DNA from: Streptomyces filamentosus
GTDB taxonomy: Bacteria; Actinomycetota; Actinomycetes; Streptomycetales; Streptomycetaceae
Assembly: GCF_014654895.1 (NCBI RefSeq)
Contig: NZ_BNBE01000004.1
Location: forward strand, 1-64,000
Direction: 5' to 3'
Length of the DNA: 64,000 nt
In this document: in pieces, positions 8,693-16,635 of the stretch
Numbering within the stretch: the stretch's first letter is position 1
Layout of the letters: every line of letters starts with the position of its first letter
Notes under the pieces: generated by a model
Told to the model about the DNA's origin: nothing
The model's database searches: none
The model's input: only the letters and a program-made list of their open reading frames with translations
Program-made: the position numbers and the translations under genes

Positions 8693-9134
8693 AAATGATC
8701 GTTTCAGAATGAGTTCGGGGCACACTCAGGGGATGAGCCAGCCCATCGAGTCCCCCGATTCCCTCCTGCGTGCCACCGTCGTGACGATCGCCCGCCGGAC
8801 GGCGGAGGATCCGAGACAAGCCGGGGCGTTGCAGTCGGTTCTCGAACTCGTCGACAACGACGAGGCGGAGCTCGCCCTGGACCACCTCGCGCGGACCGTG
8901 GAGTACCACCGCATCCCGCTGCTGCGGGAGGAGTACGACCAGTTGGTTGCCGAGGCGGCCTGTCTGGGATCCGAAGATTCACTGTCGGAGACGGATCTCA
9001 AACAGTTCGTCATCGACTGAGCCCACACGTGCCGCGTCCCTGCAACTGTGATGCCGGGCGGCGTGACCGATGAGTGCCCCACCCGACACCGCCGCATGAG
9101 TGCCTACGAACCTCATTCTGAAACGATCAGTAAG
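8693..9134. mobile_element. Small inverted-repeat element with one cargo gene
   Basis: The left end AATGATCGTTTCAGAATGAG (8694-8713) and the right end CTCATTCTGAAACGATCAG (9112-9130) match the terminal inverted repeats of the full IS5-family element at 26286-27180. The 440 bp between them hold no transposase, only the cargo gene at 8709-9020. It looks like a non-autonomous (MITE-like) derivative that could be moved in trans. Confidence 0.75.
8709..9020 (+). CDS. Small acidic protein carried in the mini-element
   Basis: 103 aa from the ATG at 8709, or 95 aa from the ATG at 8733 (MSQPIESPDSLL). The first ATG lies inside the inverted repeat itself, so 8733 is more natural. The protein is acidic and helical (QSVLELVDNDEAELALDHL, REEYDQLVAEAACLG). 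It loosely recalls small MafI-type immunity proteins, but I cannot confirm the family. It is the only gene in the element. Its boundaries suggest it moves with the repeats. Confidence 0.6.
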   Translation: MSSGHTQGMSQPIESPDSLLRATVVTIARRTAEDPRQAGALQSVLELVDNDEAELALDHLARTVEYHRIPLLREEYDQLVAEAACLGSEDSLSETDLKQFVID

Positions 9135-9894
9135 ACAAAAAGCTACCAAGATCATTCTTCTCCCATTTCGCAAGCCGCCCGCGGCGCACACCACGACGTA
9201 CATGGCGGCACCCTCGCAGAACCCGCCACCGGGACCGGCCGCGTGCGCGGCCGGGGCGAGGACTGCGGCCAGGAGCACGCCCACGGCGGCTGCCCGCCTC
9301 AGCACGACGGCTGCCCGTGGGGGTGTAGATGGTGACGATCCATCCGGTCGGCCACTTCTCCAAGACGGTGGCCGCGGCGTAGCGCATCGGCTGCTCGATG
9401 GGCAGCGGGATCACCTCCTTGCGCATGGTGCTGTACGCCTCGCAGGTGGTCATGTCGACACAGCTGGTGAGCATCGCGGTCGGGATCTCGACGGCGAGGT
9501 CGAGCGAGGTCACCGTGGCGGCGGTCTGACGGGGCGCGCTGCGCACGACAGTGCCGGCCTCCCGCATGCGGGCGAGGTCGAAGCGGATCTTGCCGAGGGC
9601 GCCGGCCGTCGCGAACTTCTCCAGCGAGGTGCCCTTCAGGTCGGCCTTCGCGTACACCTTCGCCCGCTCCGCCCACATCGAGGCGAACACCTTGAGGGCG
9701 GCGGCCTTCTCGGCGGCCTGCGGATCGGCCGGCGTCGTCGCCGGGGCCGGGGTGACCGTGACGGCCGGGGCCTCGGTGGGTGTCGCCGTGGCCTTCGCGC
9801 CGGTGTCGGCGGTGCAGCCGGTGAGGGTGAGGGCGAACGCCAGGCCGCCGCCGCGGACGGCGGCGCAGGCACGTGGGTGTCGGGTCGTCAGCAT
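9127..9894 (-). CDS. Putative lipoprotein
   Basis: The N-terminus carries a lipobox (GGLAFALTLTGC, lipidated Cys27) followed by a Thr/Ala/Pro tether. The folded part runs to about residue 190 (LEKWPTGWIVTIYTP) and resembles secreted proteins encoded beside the ATP/GTP-binding-type family. The last 60 residues are Arg-rich and overlap that next gene out of frame, so the natural stop may have been lost. It should be anchored to the outer face of the membrane. Its function is unknown. Confidence 0.65.
   Translation of the reverse strand: MLTTRHPRACAAVRGGGLAFALTLTGCTADTGAKATATPTEAPAVTVTPAPATTPADPQAAEKAAALKVFASMWAERAKVYAKADLKGTSLEKFATAGALGKIRFDLARMREAGTVVRSAPRQTAATVTSLDLAVEIPTAMLTSCVDMTTCEAYSTMRKEVIPLPIEQPMRYAAATVLEKWPTGWIVTIYTPTGSRRAEAGSRRGRAPGRSPRPGRARGRSRWRVLRGCRHVRRGVRRGRLAKWEKNDLGSFLSY
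9135..9305 (-). pseudogene. N-terminal fragment of the same secreted family
   Basis: This reads MLRRAAAVGVLLAAVLAPAA, a signal peptide, then GGGFCEGAAMYVVVCAAGG, the N-terminus of the family whose C-terminus is at 7689-7991. Similarity ends at the right inverted repeat of the mini-element. The start overlaps the 3' end of the lipoprotein gene, which fits an old operon order. Confidence 0.6.
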
Positions 9895-9957
9895 CGGGGC
9901 CCCCGGGGGGTCGGTGCGAGTGGATCATCCGCGCCGTAGCGGGACGATCACCCCCGG

Positions 9958-10200
9958 TCACAGTCGGGCCGGAGGAGTTCGTCGCGACGTCGAGGAGGAC
10001 GGCGGCGGGGGGAGGAGGAACGTGGCGATCGCGGTGCCGAGGCCGGCGATGCCGAGGAACGCGGCTCCGGCGGCCGTCACGGACGCGAGGGTGCTGGCGC
10101 CGAGGTGGGCCGTGACGATCCCCGCACCGAGGGCGGCGATGACGGCGAGGAGGACGACGATGACGACGGCGGTGATCCGGGCGGTCTGGCGGGTGGACAC
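9958..10200 (-). CDS. Small two-span membrane protein
   Basis: 80 aa from a GTG (VSTRQTARITAVV). It has two hydrophobic segments (VVIVVLLAVIAALGAGIV and a second Gly/Ala-rich one) and a Pro/Ser/Arg tail. It lies just upstream of the lipoprotein gene on the same strand, with which it probably formed an operon. The function is not recognised. Confidence 0.55.
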   Translation of the reverse strand: MSTRQTARITAVVIVVLLAVIAALGAGIVTAHLGASTLASVTAAGAAFLGIAGLGTAIATFLLPPPPSSSTSRRTPPARL

Positions 10201-10204
10201 GGGT

Positions 10205-10560
10205 GAGTTCCTCTCGGGCGTGGTCTGAGCGGCACCGGTGCGGTGCCGGCGGTAGGTGAGCAGGCCCGGACGGCTAGCGTCCCGGGCCTGCGATGACTCG
10301 CTGAACGGGAACGCCCGGCAGCGGACCCGCCCGTCGGTGACAGGCGCGGTGTCGTCGGGGTCGTCGGTGAACAGCCCGACCGTGCCCTCCTGGGCGGGGC
10401 GCGGCCCAGCTCAGGGACGTCGTGGAGCCGTTCTCCAGGACGGGCAGCAGGTCGTTGGGCAGGTCGATGTCGCTCTTGTCGAGCTCGTCGATGAACAGGA
10501 CGCATGGCAGTCCGTACGGCAGCAGGGCGGTGCCCAGCGGGCCAAGGACCCGGACGTGAG
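10205..10560 (-). pseudogene. Fragment of a MoxR-like AAA ATPase
   Basis: The Walker B block VLFIDELDKSDIDLPNDLL is clear. After a frame break near 10430 the next piece reads TVGLFTDDPDDTAPVTDG then RVRCRAFPF, as in Streptomyces AAA ATPases, before similarity ends. The Walker A part and the C-terminus are missing. The last part runs into the start of the 80-aa membrane protein, so it is a deletion remnant. Confidence 0.7.
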
Positions 10561-10639
10561 CGGCATGAGACTCCTCATCGCAAGAGGACGGGCCGACGCC
10601 AGGGACGACAGTCACGGGCCGGCCACCAAGCCGCACAAC

Positions 10640-10983
10640 CCCGATCCGTCAGTACGACTTAGTTATGGGGCGGTGAAGGATCGTTTGTGACGCGGAGCCC
10701 CACCTTTTTCTAGGAAGTCGACTGCCGGGCCGTGCAGCGGTGGACGGTAGGCCGGGGATGTCCTGTACGAGCCGCCCCGCGACGGGGCCGGTCGAGCCGG
10801 AGCGCGCCGGGCCGGCGGCATGGTGCCGGGGCCGGAAGCTAGTCGCGCAAGAGGAGGTTCGTCGGCACCCCGGCCCGAACTTCGTCCCGGCAGTGGACTG
10901 CCCGGCCGGGCCGGGCAGGGGCGGACGGTAGGCCGGGGCGTCTTGTATGGCCCGCCCGGCGGCGGGGCGGTGGGGGCCGGGGG
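10640..10983. repeat. Imperfect direct repeat, no gene
   Basis: A block of about 70 bp (10720-10790) recurs at 10894-10970, sharing CGGACGGTAGGCCGGGG-type cores. The second copy ends at the stop of the 41-aa gene. No protein was recognised. Confidence 0.6.
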
Positions 10984-11109
10984 TCACTTCTGGGGCGGTT
11001 CGTTGTCGTCGCGGGCGGCCCGTCGGGCGCGGTGGAGTTCGAAAGCGGCGTTCAGGAAGACGCCGAGGAGGGTGGCGATGTCGGCGGCGAGGGAGAGTGC
11101 ATCGTTCAT
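10984..11109 (-). CDS. 41-aa single-span microprotein
   Basis: It reads MNDALSLAADIATLLGVFLN followed by an Arg-rich tail (ELHRARRAARDDN). An AAGGGA site lies 6-7 bases before the ATG. It is one amphipathic or membrane helix plus a charged tail. It is divergent from the HTH/TPR gene and, like that gene, may be plasmid- or phage-derived. No family is recognised. Confidence 0.55.
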   Translation of the reverse strand: MNDALSLAADIATLLGVFLNAAFELHRARRAARDDNEPPQK

Positions 11110-11278
11110 GGTCTGTCCCTTGGGTGGGGTGGGTGGTCACTGGCTGGTGGCCGTGGGGCAGACCATGGCGGGGAGTTGGGTTGTACGGGCCGTGTGGTGC
11201 GGACATCGCAGGTAGGTTCCGGATGTACGGCCCGTTGTTCGCGACGGGCCGGACAAAGGGTGATCGTGGCCGGGGGTC

Positions 11279-12955
11279 GTGCGGGTGGCAGAGGCGAAGA
11301 AGAGCGGGCGCAGGTGGGCTCCGGTGCGGCCGGTGAACACGCATGCGGGGCTGCTGGCGGAGTTCCTGCGGCTGCGGATCGACGAGTCGGGCAAGACGCT
11401 GGCGGTGCTGTCGCAGCAGGTCGGGTACTCCACGAGCCAGCTCAGCACCCACCTCAGCGGGCGTGTCCCGCCGCAGCGCCTGGTCGTCGGCCTGATCGCC
11501 GCCACGGTGCCCCCGGCTTTACGTGAACGGCGGGAGGCCGAGGCCGTACGGCTGCTGCGCGACGCCCAGCACCCGCCCCGCACCCCGGCCAGACCCATCC
11601 CGCCGGTCGTACCGGTCGTACCGGTCGTACCGGGTCAGGATTCCGCCGTGAGTCTGGCTCAGGCGCAGGCGCAGCAGCTCCAGGTGTACGAGCGGCTGAC
11701 GCGGGCGCTGGAACAGGAAGGGGAACTGCGGCAGGCCGCGGAGAACTCCGCCCGGCTGGTGTGGGTGCTGCTGGGCATGGTCAACACCCTCGAGGACCGG
11801 GTCCGGAAACTGACCGGCGAACGCGACCAGCTCGCGGCGAACATGGACGGTGGGGAGCTTGACGCGGCCCGCCGCCGGGTCGGGCGGGCGGAGGAGCAGA
11901 AGGCGACGGCGGAGTCAGAGCTGGCCCGGGCACGGGAGAAACAGCGCCAGGCCGAGGAACTCGCCGACCGGCTCCGCCAGGAGATCGAGGCCCTCACCGA
12001 CGACCTCGACCGCCTCCGCGGCGACGGCACCTCACCCCACGACCACCTCCCCACCCGCGCCACCCCCTCAACGGGGCCGGGTGACCAACGGGATGCGGAG
12101 GCCGACGACATCGACGCCGCCCTCGCCCGCGCGACCGCGGTCAACGACCAGGACGCCGACACCATCGACCGCATCAGCACCGAACTCACCGGCACCCCCG
12201 CCCCGGTCCCGGAAGCACCGCTGCTTGTTCCGGACAACCCTCTGACCAGCCCGGACACGGCGAACAAATCCGCCGCCCGGCTGAAGGAAGAAGCCGAAGC
12301 GGCCGCCGAACGCGAAGACGCTCCCGAAGCAGCGCGGCTGTACGGCACACTCGCGGCGGTCTCGACCGCCTACTTCGGCTCCGACCACCGGAACGTCCTC
12401 CTCATCCGTGGCAACCACGCGTACTGGGTCGACGAGGCCGGCGACCCGGCCGGCGCACGCGATCTGTTCGCCACCCTCATCACCGACTGCACCCGCATCC
12501 TCGGCCCCGACCACCCCGACACCTTGATCAGCCGGCACAACCACGCGTCCTCTACGGGAAAAGCGGGGGACCCGGCCCGCGCACGTGACCTGCACACCGG
12601 CCTCATCAAAGACCGCACCCGGGTCCTCGACGCTGACCACCCCGATACCCTGATCAGCCGGCATGAGCACGCCTACTTCACGGGAAAGGCGGGTGACCCG
12701 GGCCGCGCACGCGACCTGCACGCCGGCATCATCGAAGCCCGCACCCGCGCCCTCGGACCCCACCACCCCCACACCCTGACCAGTCGACACGAGCACGCGT
12801 ACTGCACGGGAAAGGCGGGTGACCCGACCCGCGCACGCGACCTGCACGCCGGCATCCTCAAAGACCGCACCCGCGCCCTCGGACCCCACCACGAAGACAC
12901 TCTGCACAGCCACCGGCAGTTCGATTACTGGACGAGGGAAGCCGCCGGGGCGTAG
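11279..12955 (+). CDS. HTH - coiled-coil - tetratricopeptide protein
   Basis: 558 aa. An N-terminal XRE-like HTH (about 20-65, LAVLSQQVGYSTSQLSTHLS) is followed by a long coiled coil (about 135-250, rich in E/Q/R heptads). The C-terminal half has kinesin-light-chain-type TPRs. The last four units are nearly identical 42-residue repeats built on the core LGPDHPDTLISRH...TGKAGDPARARDL. The architecture suggests a regulator or scaffold that couples DNA binding to protein partners. GTG 11279 and GTG 11285 are both possible starts. The 3' end overlaps the convergent ParB-like gene by about 31 bp. Confidence 0.8.
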   Translation: MRVAEAKKSGRRWAPVRPVNTHAGLLAEFLRLRIDESGKTLAVLSQQVGYSTSQLSTHLSGRVPPQRLVVGLIAATVPPALRERREAEAVRLLRDAQHPPRTPARPIPPVVPVVPVVPGQDSAVSLAQAQAQQLQVYERLTRALEQEGELRQAAENSARLVWVLLGMVNTLEDRVRKLTGERDQLAANMDGGELDAARRRVGRAEEQKATAESELARAREKQRQAEELADRLRQEIEALTDDLDRLRGDGTSPHDHLPTRATPSTGPGDQRDAEADDIDAALARATAVNDQDADTIDRISTELTGTPAPVPEAPLLVPDNPLTSPDTANKSAARLKEEAEAAAEREDAPEAARLYGTLAAVSTAYFGSDHRNVLLIRGNHAYWVDEAGDPAGARDLFATLITDCTRILGPDHPDTLISRHNHASSTGKAGDPARARDLHTGLIKDRTRVLDADHPDTLISRHEHAYFTGKAGDPGRARDLHAGIIEARTRALGPHHPHTLTSRHEHAYCTGKAGDPTRARDLHAGILKDRTRALGPHHEDTLHSHRQFDYWTREAAGA

Positions 12956-13510
12956 CCGAGGCGTCGGGCGGTGGTGGTGATGGCGGCGGCGGTGAGCTTC
13001 TTACCGCCGGCCTGGACTTCGGTGATGACCTCGGCCGCCTTGTCTTCGCCGCCGTCGAGCGCGAGGAGCGGGGCGAGTGCCTTGGCCTGGGAGACGTTCG
13101 GCGGGGTGTAGAAAATTCAGGATCGCGAGCGGGGTGCCTTTCTCGATGGTCCAGCGGACCTTCGCGGCGCGGACGCTGCGGCCCGCGCGGGCGTCGGCCG
13201 CATGGAGCGCGGCCTCGACCTGGGCGAGGCGTTCGGCGGGGGTGCCGGTGAGGGCGGCGGGGTCGAGGGGAGTGGGGGCGAAGGGGTCGGGGACGACGTC
13301 GCCGGCCGCGAGGGCGGCCTCCTGGGCGGCGCGAGCGACCTGGTCCCCGACCGCCACGCCGTCCGGGAGGATCGATGCGGCGGCCTGGGCGGACAGCTCG
13401 GTCTGCTGCGGGTCCTGCGGCTCGGTGAAGGTGGGCTGGAGCGGCAGGTTCATCGGGGCGGCGGTCTGGCCGTTTCGGCGGCTGCGGCGGCGGTTGGAGG
13501 GCTGGCTCAC
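12925..13510 (-). pseudogene. ParB-like plasmid partition partner, frameshifted
   Basis: It starts at GTG 13510, overlapping the parA-like stop (GTGA), and reads VSQPSNRRRSRRNGQ through WTIEKGTPLAILNF. The frame breaks in an A-run near 13113. The remainder, YTPPNVSQAKALAPLLALDG to GYAPAASLVQ, ends at 12925 in another frame. Coupling to parA and its size fit the small DNA-binding partner of plasmid partition systems; the exact family is unsure. One base restores it, so a sequencing error is possible. Confidence 0.6.
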
Positions 13511-13830
13511 GGGGCGGGCACCGCCTTCAGGAACGACTGGGCGAGGAGCTCGTACATGGCGCGGGGCTCGGCGACGCGGCCGTCGGTGAGCGGCAGGGCG
13601 TCGGTGTTCGCTTCGGCGAGGGTGGTGCGGACCTTGATGGCCGGCTCCCACACCAGGTCACCGAAGATCTCCCGGATGGAGTCGCGCTGCTCGGCCTGGA
13701 GGGCGGTGGGCGCGAGCGCGCTCACGACGACCCCGCGGACGGTCAGGGTGGGGTTGGCGAGGTCCTTCGGGGCGCGCTGGACACGAACTCGCAGACGCGC
13801 TCGGGGAGCCGGGCCACCAGGCGCCGGGGG
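13507..13830 (-). pseudogene. C-terminal remnant of a ParA-type ATPase
   Basis: The segment NPTLTVRGVVVSALAPTA, then QRDSIREIFGDLVWEPAIKV and RAMYELLAQSF, is the C-terminal third of a ParA/Soj ATPase. The Walker motifs are absent. Upstream sequence is scrambled over three frames. It is translationally coupled to the ParB-like gene. It indicates a lost plasmid-type partition cassette. Confidence 0.65.
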
Positions 13831-13949
13831 ACGGGGTGGTGGTGCCGGGTCAGGTCCACCCCGAGCCGCCCTCGGCCTGGGCGGGCGCGGCGGCGGGTAC
13901 GGCGGCCGGGGACGACGGGGCGCGCCGGCGGCGGTGGGCCGGACGGCGC

Positions 13950-14170
13950 TGGCCACTGGGGCGTGAAACGCCGGAGGGCGGCACCCCGGGGCGGGGGTGT
14001 CGCCCTTCTCGGTGCGCGGAGGCAGAGCGTGTGGGGGCCTGCGAGTTGTCCAGGACAGGCGGGGCGTAGCCGCCGTCGAGCAGGGTCTGAGCGTCGGCGC
14101 ACAGGTCGCTGGCGGCGCTCTGTCCGAGCGCGAAGCGCTCCTGGATGCCGGCGCGAGCGGGACGGTCTTG
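13950..14170 (-). pseudogene. Unrecognised coding remnant
   Basis: One minus-strand frame gives a coherent stretch, ERFALGQSAASDLCADAQTL followed by LDGGYAPPVLDNSQAPT. Coding quality fades on both sides. It lies upstream of the parA remnant and may belong to the same lost operon. Confidence 0.35.
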
Positions 14171-14637
14171 ACGTCGATCTCGGCGGCGGAGGGACGGCCG
14201 GGTGCGAGGCTGTCAGGAGCCGGGCGGCGCGGCGTATGTCGCGGTCACAGGGGCTCGAACGGATGAAGTCCCCTGGAGCGTCGGCCCCCGCGGCACGACG
14301 TTGCGCAGCGTCGGCCGCCAACAGCTCCGCGTTCGCCTGTCCCTCCTCGCCACGGCGGACGTCGGCGTCGGATGGGGCGACGGGCGGTCTCCGCAGGCCA
14401 TGGGCATCGTTTCGACGGCACTGTGTGTCGCTCGCTTCGTTTTCCTCCGGAGGGAGCGCCGGGGGTAGGGACGAAGCGGAAGCTCCTGTCCGGAAAAAGC
14501 TGCCGTGCGGAAGCGGGTCCGTCCGCACCCTCCACACGATTGGTTGAACCTGCAAGAATTTTGTTCTGGATGCATCCGACCGGACGGACACGGCAACGCC
14601 TGCCCGGCTTCGCCCACACACGGAAAGACGAGGCCAC
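14171..14637. other. No gene recognised
   Basis: Several frames are open, as usual at this GC content, but none has convincing composition or a ribosome site. It includes the promoter region of the secreted protein at 14638. Confidence 0.5.
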
Positions 14638-15003
14638 ATGGTCCCTTCCCGAGCGAGGAAGCGCGGTGCCGCCGTTGCCACGGTCATGACGGCGGCTCTG
14701 ATCGGCATCGGCGTCGGTGCGGGAACGGCGCACGCCGCCGGCTGGCCGCCATTGCAGCGGGGCGGTCACCTCTACGGCGGGACGAACGGAACGGGCGCGG
14801 TGACGGAGGCCGACCTCGGTGACTTCGGCACGTGTCACACGCCGGCGGATCCGGTCTCCTCGGCCCAGATCGTCTCGGGCTCCGCATCGCTGGTGCTCTA
14901 CCCCCAGGCCGGGTGCGGCGGTTCCTGGGCGTGGGCCAGCGGTTCGCTGGCCCAGAGCAACCTGCCCGGGCAGGCGCTGAGCTACCGCGTGGTCACGCCG
15001 TAG
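14638..15003 (+). CDS. Small secreted protein
   Basis: 121 aa with a typical signal peptide: KKR-type start (RARKRG), hydrophobic core, and AHAAGW cleavage region near residue 33. The mature part is Gly/Ser/Ala-rich with two Cys (FGTCHT and QAGCGG) that could form one disulfide. It has a beta-rich look (SAQIVSGSASLVLYP). No family is recognised. It is convergent with the glycosyltransferase, and the two share a hairpin terminator. Confidence 0.75.
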   Translation: MVPSRARKRGAAVATVMTAALIGIGVGAGTAHAAGWPPLQRGGHLYGGTNGTGAVTEADLGDFGTCHTPADPVSSAQIVSGSASLVLYPQAGCGGSWAWASGSLAQSNLPGQALSYRVVTP

Positions 15004-15011
15004 CCGGATCG

Positions 15012-15036
15012 CCGGCCCCGCACGGGACGGGGCCGG
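15012..15036. terminator. 9-bp hairpin between convergent genes
   Basis: A perfect 9-bp inverted repeat (15012-15020 with 15028-15036, 7-nt loop) sits between the stops at 15003 and 15051. It is placed to act on both. Confidence 0.75.
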
Positions 15037-15050
15037 GGCCGGCGGCCGGG

Positions 15051-16226
15051 TCAGGGCAGCAGGGCCTCGATGAGGTCGGCCGCGTGCGCGGTGCCGCCCT
15101 CGGCGCGGGTGGTGGCGCTCAGGCGGGCCGAGCGGCGGGCGACCTCCGGGTCGCCGGTGAGGTCGAGCAGGGCCGTCCTGAGGGTTCCGGCCGTGGCCTC
15201 GGCGGTGTCGATGCGGTGGGCGACGCCCAGTTCCACGAGCCGGTCGGCGTTCATGAACTGGTCGACGCCCTGGGGCACGGCGATCATCGGGACGCCCGCC
15301 CGGAGTCCTTCGCCGCAGCCGCCCATCCCCGCGTGGGTGACGAAGGCGTCCGCGTGCTCCAGGATCGCACGCTGCGGGACCCAGGGATGGACCTCCACAT
15401 TGGCCGGGATCACGCCGAGTTCCTCCGGGTCGGTGTGCCTGCCGATCTGGAGGACGACGTGCCAGCCGGGGAGGTTTCCGTACGCCGCCAGGCACTGGCG
15501 GTAGAACTCCGGCTGACGGGTGTACGCCGAGCCCAGGGAGACCAGCAGGACGTTCTCCGCTCCGGCGGGGCGGGTCCAGTCGCCCGCCTCTGTGCGCGGG
15601 TCGAAGCAGGGGCCGACGAAGGTCACCCTGTCGGTGTCGACCCGGTCGGCGTGCGGCTGCATCGCGCTGGGGATCAGGGCCAGACAGCGCGGCGGGCGTC
15701 CGGAGAAGGCGTCCACGTCGGTGGTGGTCGCCCCGCAGGTGGCGAGCCACCGCGCGAACTTCTCCCGGTGGGCGTCGGCGCCCGGCAGGGCGCGCAGGTG
15801 GACTCCGATCTCCTCCTCGTAGCCCTCCCAGGCCACGAACGTCGGGGACAGCTGGACGAGGGGCCGGCCCTGCTCCTCGGCGAGGGCGCGGGCGGCGTAG
15901 GCCCCGATGTCGTACAGGTACAGGTCCGCCGGGTCGTCCCGGTAGGCGGTGCGCAGTCGGGGCAGCGCCTGGACGGCGTCGTCGAGGAAGAGGTCCATCG
16001 CGGCGACGGGGTCCTCGGGCCAGTCGTTGTCGGCGACCGGCAGGACGGAGGCGCAGGGGACGAGTTCGGCGCCGGTCCCGGTGATCAGGGCGGCGACCGC
16101 GGGGTCGTTGGCGTAGGTGACGCGGTGGCCGCGGGCGACCAGTTCGCGGATGACGTCGAGGCTGGGGCGGATGTGGCTGATGGCGGGGATTCCGGCCATC
16201 GCGATATGGGCACGGCGACGTGGCAT
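15051..16226 (-). CDS. Macrolide glycosyltransferase (MGT/OleD family)
   Basis: A 391-aa GT-B enzyme of family GT1. The N-terminal acceptor half starts HIAMAGIPAISHIRPSLDVI. The C-terminal donor half has VEVHPWVPQRAILEHADAFV, THAGMGGCGEGL and PMIAVPQGVDQF, the UDP-sugar signature of OleD/MgtA. These cytoplasmic enzymes inactivate macrolides by glucosylating desosamine. Length and motifs are normal. A separate upstream leader and hairpin may control it. The substrate is inferred from the family, which also contains enzymes acting on other natural products. Confidence 0.85.
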   Translation of the reverse strand: MPRRRAHIAMAGIPAISHIRPSLDVIRELVARGHRVTYANDPAVAALITGTGAELVPCASVLPVADNDWPEDPVAAMDLFLDDAVQALPRLRTAYRDDPADLYLYDIGAYAARALAEEQGRPLVQLSPTFVAWEGYEEEIGVHLRALPGADAHREKFARWLATCGATTTDVDAFSGRPPRCLALIPSAMQPHADRVDTDRVTFVGPCFDPRTEAGDWTRPAGAENVLLVSLGSAYTRQPEFYRQCLAAYGNLPGWHVVLQIGRHTDPEELGVIPANVEVHPWVPQRAILEHADAFVTHAGMGGCGEGLRAGVPMIAVPQGVDQFMNADRLVELGVAHRIDTAEATAGTLRTALLDLTGDPEVARRSARLSATTRAEGGTAHAADLIEALLP

Positions 16227-16278
16227 GGGTGTTCACTCGCTTCAGGTCTCGGTCTGGAGGACGGGCAGGCCCGTGCGC

Positions 16279-16310
16279 CGCCCCCGCCGAGGGTCTCGGT
16301 CGCGGGGGCG
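16279..16310 (-). promoter_or_regulatory. Leader hairpin before the glycosyltransferase
   Basis: An inverted repeat (16279-16286 with 16303-16310, inner CCGAG/CTCGG stem) lies about 50 bases upstream of the glycosyltransferase ATG. It could be an attenuator or sequester the ribosome site. This is inferred from position only. Confidence 0.4.
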
Positions 16311-16356
16311 CGGGCGGGCGTGGAGGGGAGGCGGGGGCCGCTTCCCTGCCGTGTCG

Positions 16357-16386
16357 TCAGCCGTAGATCTGCTGCATGAAGAACAT
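16357..16386 (-). promoter_or_regulatory. Candidate nine-codon leader peptide MFFMQQIYG
   Basis: A short ORF on the same strand ends 130 bases upstream of the macrolide glycosyltransferase. A possible -10 (TACGGT) ends about seven bases before its ATG, with TTCGTG 19 bases further up after an A-rich GAGAAAACC. That spacing would give a leaderless start at the ATG. Short leaders of this kind control macrolide-resistance genes by drug-induced ribosome stalling. There is no proof of translation. Confidence 0.4.
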
Positions 16387-16523
16387 GGCCGTGACCGTAC
16401 CCCACTGCCGGGGAGGCCCACGAACGGTTTTCTCCGGCGGGACCGGGCGGGGTGAGGACGGTGGGACGGGGTGAGGGGGACGGGGCGGGGTGAGGATGGC
16501 GGGGCAGGTGTGCCCTGAGACGC

Positions 16524-16603
16524 CGGGATCCCGTCCGGCCCGGTCGGACGGGTCGGACGGGTCGGACGGGTCGGCCCGGTCGGCCCGGTCGGACGGGATC
16601 CCG
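16524..16603. repeat. 9-bp tandem repeat inside a 14-bp inverted repeat
   Basis: Six units of the type GGGTCGGAC (or GGGTCGGCC) at about 16541-16596 are flanked by perfect 14-bp arms (16524-16537 and 16590-16603). It lies about 30 bases past the stop of the PAP2 gene, so the arms may serve as its terminator. Confidence 0.8.
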
Positions 16604-16635
16604 TGGGCGTTTTGCCGGGGAGGGTGCGGGTGGGC

